Shown here: positions 8,266-16,327 of the stretch, one piece after another
Numbering within the stretch: position 1 is the stretch's first letter
How the letters are laid out: each line of letters starts with the position of its first letter
From: Candidatus Thorarchaeota archaeon
GTDB taxonomy: Archaea; Asgardarchaeota; Thorarchaeia; Thorarchaeales; Thorarchaeaceae
Direction: 5' to 3'
Assembly (NCBI GenBank): GCA_004524595.1
Contig: SDOA01000050.1
Span: 1 to 27,825 of the forward strand
DNA length: 27,825 nt
The notes under the pieces: generated by a model
What the model was told of the DNA's origin: nothing
Database searches by the model: none
What the model saw: only the letters and a program-made list of their open reading frames with translations
Position numbers and translations under genes: made by a program

Positions 8266-9654
8266 ATGGGTACAACTAGAATCGAGAAGGATGCAATAGG
8301 TGAATTAGAAGTACCCTCTGAGGTCTATTGGGGTATCAACACTCAGAGAGCAATACTGAATTTCAAAATTAGTGGGCGGAGATTTCCAAAAGAGTTCATA
8401 CTTGCTCTTGCCCAAGTTAAGAAAGCATGTCTCATTGCAAATGTTGCTGAAAAGAAGATTGACAAAACCCTTGGAGCTGCCATTGAAAAAGCAATTGATG
8501 AGATTCTAAATGAAGGAAAGTTACTAAACCAGTTCCCAATTGATATCTTCCAGACTGGATCTGGAACGCAGACAAATATTAACATGAATGAGGTTCTGAG
8601 TAATAGGGCAAATGAGATACTTGGTCAACCAAGAGGAACAAAATCGCCGGTACATCCTAATGATACTGTTAATGCATCACAGTCCTCAAATGATGTCATT
8701 CCCTCTGCTATGCATGTTTCAACACTCTCAATGATGCGGGAATCGCTACTTCCTGCAATTGATATTCTAAGGGAAACACTCGAAGAGAAAATCAAACAAT
8801 TCCAGAACATTGTGAAGGTCGGACGAACACATCTTCAAGATGCAGTCCCTATTCTCCTCTCCACTGAGTTTAAGGTCTATAAAGAGCAAGTTGAGTCATC
8901 ACTTGTCAGGGACCTATTTCCAGCTAGTGAAGGTCTCCAACTGATACCGATTGGTGGGACAGCTTTAGGTACCGGTCTCAATGCATCCAAAGGATTTGCA
9001 AAACGAGCTGCAGCAGAGCTTAGTAGGATAACAGGTGTTAGTTTCAAAGTTAATCCTGTTCAAGCTGAAGGAATCTCCTCCCATAGTGCTATTGTCAGAA
9101 CAAGTGCTGCACTTAGATCTCTTGCCCTAACATGTATGAAGATGGCGAATGATATTCGTTGGATGGGGAGCGGTCCCCGTGCTGGACTTGGTGAACTACT
9201 GCTACCCGATAATGAACCAGGTTCTTCAATTATGCCTGGTAAGATTAATCCATCGCAATCTGAAGCATTGATTCAAGTCTGTCTTCAAGTGATTGGAAAT
9301 GATGCAACTATTGCAGCAGCTGAAGGTTTTGGTAGTATTCTTGACCTTAATGTGACCAAACCTGTAATGATAATCAACCTCTTGGATTCTATCCGGATTC
9401 TCAGTGCGGGAATCAAGTCATTTACAGAACACTGTCTCAAAGGTCTGCAGGTTAATCAAGAGCACATCACTCAGCAATTAGAAAGTAGTCTGATGATAGT
9501 CACTCGACTTTCCCCTATCATTGGCTATGATAAAGCCTCTGAAATTGCCATGAAAGCGCATCTTGAAGGAAAAACAATCAGAGAGGTCATTAGAGAGGAG
9601 GGAATCGAAATCGAAAATTTGAATGAATTGCTAGACCCCTTAAAAATGGTCTAG
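8266..9654 (+). CDS. fumC: Class II fumarate hydratase
   Basis: 462 aa, the family's normal length; reversibly hydrates fumarate to malate as a cytoplasmic homotetramer. Superfamily motifs are in order: TGSGTQTNINMNE (about residues 97-109), HPNDTVNASQSSND (about 130-143), and the signature loop GSSIMPGKINPSQSEA near residue 315. The PSQSEA and DLNVTKPVMI context fits fumarase (TQCEA / ELNVFKPVMI) rather than aspartase (VIPEV). I place the start at ATG 8266: AGAGG at 8252-8256 is 9 nt upstream, whereas an in-frame ATG at 8257 abuts that SD and could not use it. It lies 39 bp after korB and 51 bp before sdhA in the same orientation, completing the succinate-fumarate-malate segment. Confidence 0.93.
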   Translation: MGTTRIEKDAIGELEVPSEVYWGINTQRAILNFKISGRRFPKEFILALAQVKKACLIANVAEKKIDKTLGAAIEKAIDEILNEGKLLNQFPIDIFQTGSGTQTNINMNEVLSNRANEILGQPRGTKSPVHPNDTVNASQSSNDVIPSAMHVSTLSMMRESLLPAIDILRETLEEKIKQFQNIVKVGRTHLQDAVPILLSTEFKVYKEQVESSLVRDLFPASEGLQLIPIGGTALGTGLNASKGFAKRAAAELSRITGVSFKVNPVQAEGISSHSAIVRTSAALRSLALTCMKMANDIRWMGSGPRAGLGELLLPDNEPGSSIMPGKINPSQSEALIQVCLQVIGNDATIAAAEGFGSILDLNVTKPVMIINLLDSIRILSAGIKSFTEHCLKGLQVNQEHITQQLESSLMIVTRLSPIIGYDKASEIAMKAHLEGKTIREVIREEGIEIENLNELLDPLKMV

Positions 9655-9689
9655 GGAACAGAATATAACGAACTAGGACAATAGAATGA

Positions 9690-9705
9690 AGAGAGGTGGC
9701 AGAGT
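9690..9705 (+). promoter_or_regulatory. Ribosome binding site fixing an ATT start for sdhA
   Basis: AGAGGTGG (about 9692-9699) is a strong SD-like sequence. Six nt downstream, at 9706, is ATT in the sdhA frame. No in-frame ATG, GTG or TTG lies between the in-frame TAG at 9682-9684 and the FAD motif. Confidence 0.6.
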
Positions 9706-11388
9706 ATTACTCTATACAACCATGATGTACTCATTGTCGGCGCAGGTCTAGCAGGGTTAAGAGTAGCAATTCAGTTAGCGAAAGATCATGATGTTGCAGT
9801 TCTAACAAAAGTACATCCTTTGCGGTCACATTCAGTTGCGGCACAAGGCGGCATAAACGCAGCTCTTGGAGATAATGATTCTTGGGAACAACATGCCTTT
9901 GATACTGTGAAAGGTGCAGATTATCTTGCAGATCAGGATGTAGTAGAAATTCTAGCAAAGGAAGCTCCGAGGGCAGTCATCGAGAACGAGCGTTGGGGAA
10001 CTGCATTTTCAAGAACAGAGGATGGAAAGATCGCTCAGAGACCGTTTGGTGGTGCAATGTTTCCCCGTACGTGTTATGCGGCTGATCGAACTGGTCATAA
10101 TCTTCTTCACACTACTTTTGAGCAAGCACTAAGGATCGGAATCAAATTCTATGATGAGTGGTTTGTAACATCTCTGGTTAGAACAAATAATCGTGTCTGT
10201 GGTCTTACTGCCCTAGAACTTGCTTCTGGAGAAGTACATGGTTTTGTTGCAAAAGCTATTGTGGTAGCGACTGGAGGATTTGGAAGAGTCTATGGGAATT
10301 CGACAAATGCTATCATCAATACTGGTGATGGTTGCGCTCTGGCTCTGCGTATCGGCGTTCCTCTCAAAGATATGGAATTTATTCAATTTCATCCGACCAC
10401 ACTTTTTGGTTCAAGCATATTGATGAGTGAAGGAGCTCGAGGAGAAGGTGGATACTTGATCAATTCTGAAGCTCACCGATTCATGGACAAGTATGCTCCT
10501 GAAAAGATGGAATTAGCTCCCCGTGATATTGTTGCTCGAGCAATCCAGACTGAAATCATTGAGGGTCGTGGATTTGAGGATGAGTATATCTACCTTGATC
10601 TACGTCATCTTGGAAAAGAAAGGATGTTGGAACGTCTTCCTGGAATCCGTGAGATTTCTATCTACTTTGCTGGAGTCGATCCTATCAATGAACCAATTCC
10701 AATTAAGCCTGGACAACACTATTCCATGGGCGGTATTCATTGCGATAAATATGGAGTGACACCTATCGAAGGACTGTTTGCAGTAGGCGAAACTGCTTGT
10801 ATGAGTGTTCATGGTGCTAATCGATTAGGAGGCAATTCACTCTTAGAGACCTTAGTCTTTGGCCGAGTAGTAGGAAAGAAAGTACATATCTTCTTAGCAA
10901 AAGCTGATACGCCTAGTGAAACATGCGTTGATGATGAAGCATTTAGAGTTCGTGAAAAATTACAGGCACTAATGTTGAAGGAGAACGGAGAGTCACCTGC
11001 TGAAATTCGTGAGATCTTGGGCCGAACAATGGATAGAATGGTCGGTGTATTTCGAAAAGAGGATGACCTACGAGCAGCTCTAGCTATGATTCGGGAATTA
11101 AAGGACCGATTCAGGAGTGTTTTCGCTGGTCATAGTGATAAACGATTCAATTATTCTCTTATTAGAATTCTAGAACTTGAGAACATGCTCGAACTTGCTG
11201 AAGTGATTATAATGGGGGCTCTCATGCGTCGGGAGAGTCGTGGCGCACATTGGAGACTTGATTATCCACAGAGGGATGATGAGCATTTTCTAAAACACTC
11301 TTTATTCACGAAGATTGATGATTATGTCAAGACCGAATTCATAGATGTAAATCTTGGAATGTTTAAGGTAAAGGAGAGGACATACTAA
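9706..11388 (+). CDS. sdhA: Succinate dehydrogenase / fumarate reductase flavoprotein subunit
   Basis: 560 aa if started at ATT 9706. A TTG start at 9820 would lose the essential FAD dinucleotide motif VGAGLAGLRVA, which is encoded in frame at 9736-9768, so the longer form is correct. Other motifs: RSHSVAAQGG with the histidine that binds FAD covalently in the family, DTVKGADYLADQD, FHPTTLFGS, SEGARGEGGYL, the APRD catalytic-arginine segment, HYSMGGIHCD and GANRLGGNSLLE. By family, interconverts succinate and fumarate; the direction cannot be read from sequence. The stop overlaps the sdhB ATG (TAATG). It sits with fumarase and the 2-oxoacid oxidoreductase. Oddity: the ATT initiation codon behind a strong SD, with no standard start available; a sequencing indel is the alternative. 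Confidence 0.9.
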   Translation: MTLYNHDVLIVGAGLAGLRVAIQLAKDHDVAVLTKVHPLRSHSVAAQGGINAALGDNDSWEQHAFDTVKGADYLADQDVVEILAKEAPRAVIENERWGTAFSRTEDGKIAQRPFGGAMFPRTCYAADRTGHNLLHTTFEQALRIGIKFYDEWFVTSLVRTNNRVCGLTALELASGEVHGFVAKAIVVATGGFGRVYGNSTNAIINTGDGCALALRIGVPLKDMEFIQFHPTTLFGSSILMSEGARGEGGYLINSEAHRFMDKYAPEKMELAPRDIVARAIQTEIIEGRGFEDEYIYLDLRHLGKERMLERLPGIREISIYFAGVDPINEPIPIKPGQHYSMGGIHCDKYGVTPIEGLFAVGETACMSVHGANRLGGNSLLETLVFGRVVGKKVHIFLAKADTPSETCVDDEAFRVREKLQALMLKENGESPAEIREILGRTMDRMVGVFRKEDDLRAALAMIRELKDRFRSVFAGHSDKRFNYSLIRILELENMLELAEVIIMGALMRRESRGAHWRLDYPQRDDEHFLKHSLFTKIDDYVKTEFIDVNLGMFKVKERTY

Positions 11389-12119
11389 TGATGTTGAGAG
11401 TTGCACGTAGTAGAACAGGTGGCGAGATAACTCATTATGATCTCTACAAAATTGAAGTCAAAAAAGGAATGACCATCCTTGATGCATTGTTCCAGATTCA
11501 AGACAAGATGGATCCCTCTCTGTCCTTTAGATATTCTTGTAGAGGTGCTGTGTGTGGCAGTTGTTCAATGTTGATAAACAAAGAACCTCGATTAGCTTGC
11601 CGAACCCAACTCTCAGATGTCAAAGCAAATGATATGAAATTAAAACAATTCTCATCCATATCTTCAACGCCTCCCGGTTGGAATCCTGAAGAAGAGATAC
11701 TAATTGAGCCCCTTCCAAATATGCCAGTATTGAAAGACCTTGTCGTCGATATGACGCGATTTTATAATGTGTTAGAAACAATGAAACTCTGGGTGGATTC
11801 AAAAGATAGTAATGAGTCGCATCTCCAGAGTCCTTCTAATCGAGCAAAGATTGATCGTTATGTGAATTGCATACTGTGTGCTATTTGTTATGGTTCCTGT
11901 CCAGTCAATGCAGAACAGAAAGAATATCTTGGACCTGCAGCTCTTACAAAAGCTTGGCGTTTTGCAGAAGATAGTAGAGTTGAGGATACTCAGCGATATA
12001 TTGATGCAGCAAGTGTTCTCAATGGCGTTCCTCTCTGCGATTTAACAATGAACTGTGTCAAAGCTTGTCCCAAGGGTGTTGCACCCGGAGGGGCAATAAA
12101 AGCAATGAGGAATCTATAG
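11388..12119 (+). CDS. sdhB: Succinate dehydrogenase / fumarate reductase iron-sulfur subunit
   Basis: 243 aa, typical SdhB/FrdB length. All cluster ligands are seen: SCRGAVCGSC and a later LAC for the N-terminal [2Fe-2S]; CILCAICYGSCP plus CVKACP for the [4Fe-4S] and [3Fe-4S] centres, matching the E. coli SdhB spacing closely. It passes electrons from the FAD subunit. The chain stops after the second Fe-S domain, so it lacks the extra CCG (HdrD-like) domain of methanogen thiol:fumarate reductases. Start ATG 11388 overlaps the sdhA stop by 1 nt; AAGGAGAGG lies about 8 nt upstream. No SdhC/SdhD-like membrane anchor follows: the next plus-strand feature is a terminator. Confidence 0.93.
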   Translation: MMLRVARSRTGGEITHYDLYKIEVKKGMTILDALFQIQDKMDPSLSFRYSCRGAVCGSCSMLINKEPRLACRTQLSDVKANDMKLKQFSSISSTPPGWNPEEEILIEPLPNMPVLKDLVVDMTRFYNVLETMKLWVDSKDSNESHLQSPSNRAKIDRYVNCILCAICYGSCPVNAEQKEYLGPAALTKAWRFAEDSRVEDTQRYIDAASVLNGVPLCDLTMNCVKACPKGVAPGGAIKAMRNL

Positions 12120-12145
12120 ATTATGACAAACTGAAGCAAGAATGA

Positions 12146-12173
12146 CTATCGTGATATATGATGATAGCTTTTT
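12146..12173 (+). terminator. Terminator of the kor-fum-sdh operon
   Basis: CTATCGT (12146-12152) and ATGATAG (12161-12167) form a 7-bp stem (one G-T pair) with an 8-nt loop, followed by CTTTTTG. It lies 27 nt after the sdhB stop and before the convergent small membrane gene. Confidence 0.5.
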
Positions 12174-12196
12174 GAGTAGATTTTTCACTTATTGAA

Positions 12197-12433
12197 TTAA
12201 GCTCCACCATACTGTCGCAATCGTGAGACTGATTCAGCATAATGTTCAGATTCACCATCGAAAAATGCTGAATCATACACTTTGGACTTGAAGAGTCTCT
12301 CAGAGCTGCTAACTGATGATGCATCTTCAACTGGTGGTCTCCTATTTGACACTCCCAACCAAAACAACACATAGAGTATGATTACGCCCCAAAATGCGAT
12401 GGATATAATTATAATCCACATGTATAACACCAC
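12197..12433 (-). CDS. Small single-pass membrane protein
   Basis: 78 aa from GTG 12433, or 74 aa from ATG 12421; the second has GGTG only 5 nt upstream, so either start is possible. One strong transmembrane helix at about residues 5-27 (WIIIISIAFWGVIILYVLFW) is followed by a basic NRR and a hydrophilic tail of about 50 residues rich in Ser, Glu and Tyr. Positive charges after the helix suggest the tail is cytoplasmic. It converges on sdhB and is transcribed away from it, so it is unlikely to be the missing succinate dehydrogenase anchor, which would need several helices and haem or quinone ligands. Function unknown. An overlapping minus-strand frame at 12121-12372 lacks such structure. Confidence 0.5.
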   Translation of the reverse strand: MVLYMWIIIISIAFWGVIILYVLFWLGVSNRRPPVEDASSVSSSERLFKSKVYDSAFFDGESEHYAESVSRLRQYGGA

Positions 12434-12482
12434 TGATTCTCACAAATATATACTATAAGTAATCTCATACATTTTTTCATTA

Positions 12483-12950
12483 CTATGCATTTCGTGCCAT
12501 TCTAAGAAGCATTGCTACCTGACCTGCATGATGAATAACATGGTATCCTGTCATGATTCGAAGAATGCTTTCAATCGAACCTTCTCTCACTCTTGCTGGA
12601 GGAGGAAGTTTAATCTTTCTTTCTAAAGTACCTGTATCTAGTTTTTCACATAATTCTGTAAACATCTCATATGATGCACTTATTTCTGATTTTAATTGAT
12701 TAATGGAGTAACCATCATCACTAATCTGAGGTTCATGTAGTTCTATTCTTAACTCTCCTGCTACCTGACTGCATACCGCTGAGATTACCCATGCAATGTG
12801 ATTAAGAACTTCTTCTGCAGATCTTCCACCATCTGGAGGTTTCCATTTGTATAAATGATCTGCATCATCCATCTGAGCGAACAACCAATTTCTTGCACCA
12901 AGCCCAAAACGGATAACATCTCCTATTTTATTATGCCCCGACCCTGTCAC
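12483..12950 (-). CDS. DinB-like four-helix-bundle protein
   Basis: 155 aa, the usual size for the DinB/YfiT superfamily. The predicted metal triad is visible: His51 in the LNHIAWV helix and His137 and His141 in the last helix (HVIHHAGQVAMLLR). Family members are metal-binding helical bundles, some acting as thiol-dependent transferases; the substrate here cannot be read. The start is GTG 12950 with GGAG about 6 nt upstream. It lies 65 bp downstream of the DNA methyltransferase on the same strand, so the two may share a transcript. It is soluble, with no signal peptide. Confidence 0.7.
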   Translation of the reverse strand: MTGSGHNKIGDVIRFGLGARNWLFAQMDDADHLYKWKPPDGGRSAEEVLNHIAWVISAVCSQVAGELRIELHEPQISDDGYSINQLKSEISASYEMFTELCEKLDTGTLERKIKLPPPARVREGSIESILRIMTGYHVIHHAGQVAMLLRMARNA

Positions 12951-13015
12951 TTTTCACTCCTCTAATCAATCTAAAGTTTTTTTATACTCTCTTCGCCCAA
13001 ATGGCAATCTGTGTG

Positions 13016-14059
13016 TCAAAGTTCAATTATAATATAATCACTCTTTCTTTTGAGTAAATCAAGTCGTTTTGATATAAGTCCTGTTGCAGAGGATGACTCA
13101 TCACAAACAATCCATCGGCGTTCTAATTTTTCTGCCATGACTGCTGTGGTTCCTGATCCTGCGAAGAAGTCACCAATGAGGTCACCTTTCTCTGAAGATG
13201 ATAACATTATCCTCTCAAGTAATGATTCTGGTTTTTGTGTTAAAAATCCAGTATTCTCTTGGGACGCTCCCTGTACCGGTGGGATATCAAACCACAGATT
13301 GGAGATCTGGATTCCTGAAATATCAGCTAAGTACTGTTTTTTTGTATAGCGGCCATTCTTACTCTGGTAGATTATTCCTTGATTCCACCATTTGTCTAGG
13401 GTTTCCTTCTTGTAGAGATATGGTGCGGTTCTCTCTCTCCATTCAAATTGCTTTCTACCCTCCGTTCTCTGAATACCTTGAGCTTCAATCTCTATTAATC
13501 TAAATTTTCCACGGGCATCCTCATAGCTGTATGGTTTCAATGACTTTGCATCATGTTTTCTGTAGATTGGTTTAATCTCAAATTGTTGAGAATCGATTGA
13601 ATAAAGTAGAATTGCATCATGTTGAGCTCCAAAACCTTTACTCTGTACCTTTGGACTGTTTGTTCGTTTCCAAATGATTTCGTTCACAAAATTCCGATAC
13701 CCAAAGATATCATCTAAGAGCACTTTGACATAATGTGATACATGCCAATCCAAGTGAACCCAGAGGCTCCCATCTTTTCTCAGTAAATCTCTCATGGCTA
13801 TCAGGCGTGGTTTCATGAAATCGAGATATTCATTAATTCCATTCCACTTATCACTATACGTCAGCGTTTCAGTTAATTCTGCTGCACTTTCTGCACTGCC
13901 ATTTATTTTCTGTTTTATAGTATAATCAGTACCTGATAAAAAAGGGGGGTCAATGTATATCTGGCGAAATTGTCCTTGGAGGTCTTCCAGTCTCTCAAGA
14001 ATGACTTTTAAGCAATCACCCTTGAATAACATATTCCGCCAAGGTTTCATACAAATCAT
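13016..14059 (-). CDS. DNA methyltransferase (N6-adenine or N4-cytosine, beta class)
   Basis: 347 aa. The catalytic motif IV, DPPF, is at residues 37-40, and the SAM-binding motif I, DFFAGSGTT, is near the C-terminus at 297-305, preceded by TGFLTQKPESLL. This IV-then-I order marks the beta class. DPPF occurs in adenine and N4-cytosine enzymes, so the base is unresolved. By family, it transfers methyl from S-adenosylmethionine to DNA. No restriction endonuclease or specificity gene is within the window, so it appears to be an orphan methylase. Start ATG 14059 has no close SD; an AAGGAGTC is about 20 nt upstream, and ATG 14050 is an alternative. It lies about 100 bp after eS17 on the same strand. 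Confidence 0.85.
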   Translation of the reverse strand: MICMKPWRNMLFKGDCLKVILERLEDLQGQFRQIYIDPPFLSGTDYTIKQKINGSAESAAELTETLTYSDKWNGINEYLDFMKPRLIAMRDLLRKDGSLWVHLDWHVSHYVKVLLDDIFGYRNFVNEIIWKRTNSPKVQSKGFGAQHDAILLYSIDSQQFEIKPIYRKHDAKSLKPYSYEDARGKFRLIEIEAQGIQRTEGRKQFEWRERTAPYLYKKETLDKWWNQGIIYQSKNGRYTKKQYLADISGIQISNLWFDIPPVQGASQENTGFLTQKPESLLERIMLSSSEKGDLIGDFFAGSGTTAVMAEKLERRWIVCDESSSATGLISKRLDLLKRKSDYIIIEL

Positions 14060-14159
14060 CTTACAATTCTGCCTTAAGACTCCTTTTAGACATTGAGTCT
14101 GGTAGTTGCTTTACGGAGTTGGCATCTTCACTAAAAGGTGAAATGCATAAGGCTCCAGT

Positions 14160-14405
14160 TTACAATTCGACATCTTCGACTTCTTCGCCTGGTTCAGCAG
14201 CCTCATAGGCTTCTTTGGCAACACCAATCTTAACAAGCCCAACCAAATATCCAGCAATCCGGTTTCTCACCTTTTTACTCTCTACATCAGTAAATTGCTC
14301 TACTAATCTCTTGTTAGTTTCAAAATCATCTGTAAATGAATCTGGATAGAGCGCTAACAGGCTTTTTGCAGCATTCTTAATGTATCGAGGTCGAATACTT
14401 CCCAA
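14160..14405 (-). CDS. rps17e: Small-subunit ribosomal protein eS17
   Basis: 81 aa. The family signature is clear: GSIRPRYIKNAAKSLL at the start, FTDDFETNKRLVEQFTDVES in the middle, then KKVRNRIAGYLVGL. It is a component of the archaeal and eukaryotic 30S/40S subunit. Archaeal members are usually about 60-70 aa; this one has an extra acidic C-terminal tail (about residues 68-81, EAAEPGEEVEDVEL). The start is TTG at 14405, chosen because the protein must begin at MGSIRP and a GGTGAG SD lies 6 nt upstream. It is divergent from DNA ligase across a 93-bp gap with a palindromic TATA box. Confidence 0.93.
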   Translation of the reverse strand: MGSIRPRYIKNAAKSLLALYPDSFTDDFETNKRLVEQFTDVESKKVRNRIAGYLVGLVKIGVAKEAYEAAEPGEEVEDVEL

Positions 14406-14452
14406 TTCTATCTCACCGGATTGTGTCTGTGAACGTGGCAGTGCTCCTGACT

Positions 14453-14465
14453 GCGTTTATAAAGC
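14453..14465. promoter_or_regulatory. Palindromic TATA box between eS17 and DNA ligase
   Basis: GCGTTTATAAAGC contains the perfect 8-bp palindrome TTTATAAA (14456-14463), a good archaeal TATA box on either strand. A start site about 25 bp away would fall near 14485 for the ligase (ATG at 14499, SD at 14487-14490) and near 14434 for eS17 (TTG at 14405). It is the only strong TATA-like sequence in the 93-bp gap, so both genes may use it. Confidence 0.55.
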
Positions 14466-14498
14466 ATATGGTTAGTTACAATTTTTGGAGTTAATCTT

Positions 14499-16256
14499 AT
14501 GCTCTATGAAACAGTTGCGCGAGCATATGACGATATCGAATCAACATCTAGTTCTCTCGAAAAGATACGGATTTTTTCCAATCTTTTGAAAGAATCAGAT
14601 TCTTCTGAAATTGATAAACTCGTTGCGTTAACAATGGGAAAATTATTCCCCGACTGGAGAGGTGAACCAGAAATTGGCTTTGCTGAAAAAATGGCCATTC
14701 AAGTAATCGCAACAGCTGCATCTGTTCTTGAAACTGAAGTTCAACAAATACTTCGAAAGGTAGGGGATATTGGTAGTGCCGCAGAGTCCCTCCTTCAGTC
14801 AAGTGCTCAATCCACTCTATTCGCTCAAGATTTGACTGTTACCGCAGTTTATGACAGCCTTGTTCAGACTGCTCGGATGAGTGGATCTGGAAGCAGCAAA
14901 GAGAAGATCTCGATACTTGTTGGATTGCTGACTGATGCTGAACCCATTGAAGCACGATATATACTCAGAACAGTTACTGGTTCCTTACGTCTCGGATTGG
15001 GCGATATGGGAATCATCGATGGTCTTGCAACTGCATTTACCGGAAGTAGAAACACCCGGGATATAATCGAGAATGCATTCAATGTGTGCAGCGATCTCGG
15101 TCGTGTTGCCTGTGTTTTGGCTGAGAAAGGGATTGATTCTGTAAAGTCTATTCATGCTCAGGTAGGCATACCTATACGAATGATGGCTGCAAAGAAACTA
15201 TCTGACCCCACTGAAATTATGGAGAAAATTGGCGGTAAAGCATTTGTAGAATACAAGTACGATGGAGAACGAATCCAGGCTCATAAGAATGGAACTGATG
15301 TCACTCTATTCTCTCGAAGACAAGAAGTAATTACATCACAATATCCTGATGTTGTTCAATTAATTATCAAACAGGTGAAGGCAAAATCCTGTGTTCTTGA
15401 GGGAGAATGTGTTGCTATCGATCCTGAGAACGGCAACATGCGTCCTTTTCAAGAACTGATGCGACGAAGAAGAAAGACTGACATTCACATCATGCAAGAA
15501 GAAATTCCTGTAGCATTCTATGTTTTTGATATATTGTACCTCAATGGTGAAGATGTCACATCAAAGTCGATGCTCGAAAGAAGAGCACTGATGGAAGATG
15601 TTATTGTTGTTAGTGGTAGAATAGGTCTAACAACCGCAGAACTCACTGAGGACCCTAATCGATTATATGAAATCTTTGAAGGGGCGATTCAGACTGGATA
15701 TGAGGGTGTGATTGCAAAAGCAGTTCACAAGGACTCTAGTTATCAGGCTGGAGCACGTAGCTGGCTCTGGATTAAACTAAAAGCATCGTATACTGATGGG
15801 TTAGCAGATTCTGCGGACTTGGTTATTGTAGGAGCAATCCATGGTCGGGGCAAAAGAACGGGTCTCTATGGTGCAATTCTAGCATCAGCATATGACGATA
15901 TGACTGATACATACCCTACTGTCTGTAAAATTGGGACAGGTTTCACTGAGGAGATGCTCGCAGAATTCAAGGAACGACTTGAAGTTCATAGAATTGAATC
16001 AAAGAATCCAAAGGTAATCTCGGATATTAAAGCAGATGTCTGGTTTGAACCCGTTGAGGTAATTGAAGTGCTGGGTGATGAGGTCACTCTAAGTCCAACT
16101 CATCCGGCTGGAAGAGGTCGAGTCAAAGGTGATGGTGGCCTGGCCATTCGCTTTCCACGGTTTACTGGAAAATGGCGTGATGACAAGGACCCAACCCAAG
16201 CAACCACTGTAGATGATTTGATTGAGGCTTACGAGCGGCAGAGAGGCGGTCATTGA
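14499..16256 (+). CDS. lig: ATP-dependent DNA ligase
   Basis: 585 aa, normal for the archaeal replicative/repair ligase. An N-terminal DNA-binding domain (about 1-215) is followed by the nucleotidyltransferase core with motif I KYDGER, placing the AMP-accepting lysine at Lys253; EGECVAID (motif III-like), VFDILYLNG, YEGVIAKAV (motif IV) and WLWIKLK (motif V) follow. The C-terminal OB domain contains FEPVEVIEVLGDEVTLSPTHPAG. By family, seals nicks at Okazaki fragments and in repair, via enzyme-AMP. ATG 14499 has GGAG 8 nt upstream. The stop is 71 bp before the pterin-enzyme start, so lig, queD-like and mptA may form one transcript. Confidence 0.95.
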   Translation: MLYETVARAYDDIESTSSSLEKIRIFSNLLKESDSSEIDKLVALTMGKLFPDWRGEPEIGFAEKMAIQVIATAASVLETEVQQILRKVGDIGSAAESLLQSSAQSTLFAQDLTVTAVYDSLVQTARMSGSGSSKEKISILVGLLTDAEPIEARYILRTVTGSLRLGLGDMGIIDGLATAFTGSRNTRDIIENAFNVCSDLGRVACVLAEKGIDSVKSIHAQVGIPIRMMAAKKLSDPTEIMEKIGGKAFVEYKYDGERIQAHKNGTDVTLFSRRQEVITSQYPDVVQLIIKQVKAKSCVLEGECVAIDPENGNMRPFQELMRRRRKTDIHIMQEEIPVAFYVFDILYLNGEDVTSKSMLERRALMEDVIVVSGRIGLTTAELTEDPNRLYEIFEGAIQTGYEGVIAKAVHKDSSYQAGARSWLWIKLKASYTDGLADSADLVIVGAIHGRGKRTGLYGAILASAYDDMTDTYPTVCKIGTGFTEEMLAEFKERLEVHRIESKNPKVISDIKADVWFEPVEVIEVLGDEVTLSPTHPAGRGRVKGDGGLAIRFPRFTGKWRDDKDPTQATTVDDLIEAYERQRGGH

Positions 16257-16327
16257 GAAAAGCTTACCTTCCGACAATTTTACATGTAACTTTCTCCCAG
16301 ACTCATTTAATATGTGGAGGTATCCTG

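Noticed and set aside
9686..9751. ATG at 9686 as a start for sdhA.
   Set aside because: It is in another frame and ends at a TAG at 9749-9751; only a one-base indel would rescue it.
12121..12372. Minus-strand open frame overlapping the small membrane gene.
   Set aside because: No domain, no good SD, and it overlaps the frame with a clear transmembrane helix.
14129..14145. TTCAC / GTGAA hairpin downstream of eS17.
   Set aside because: Only five base pairs and no T-tract on the minus strand.
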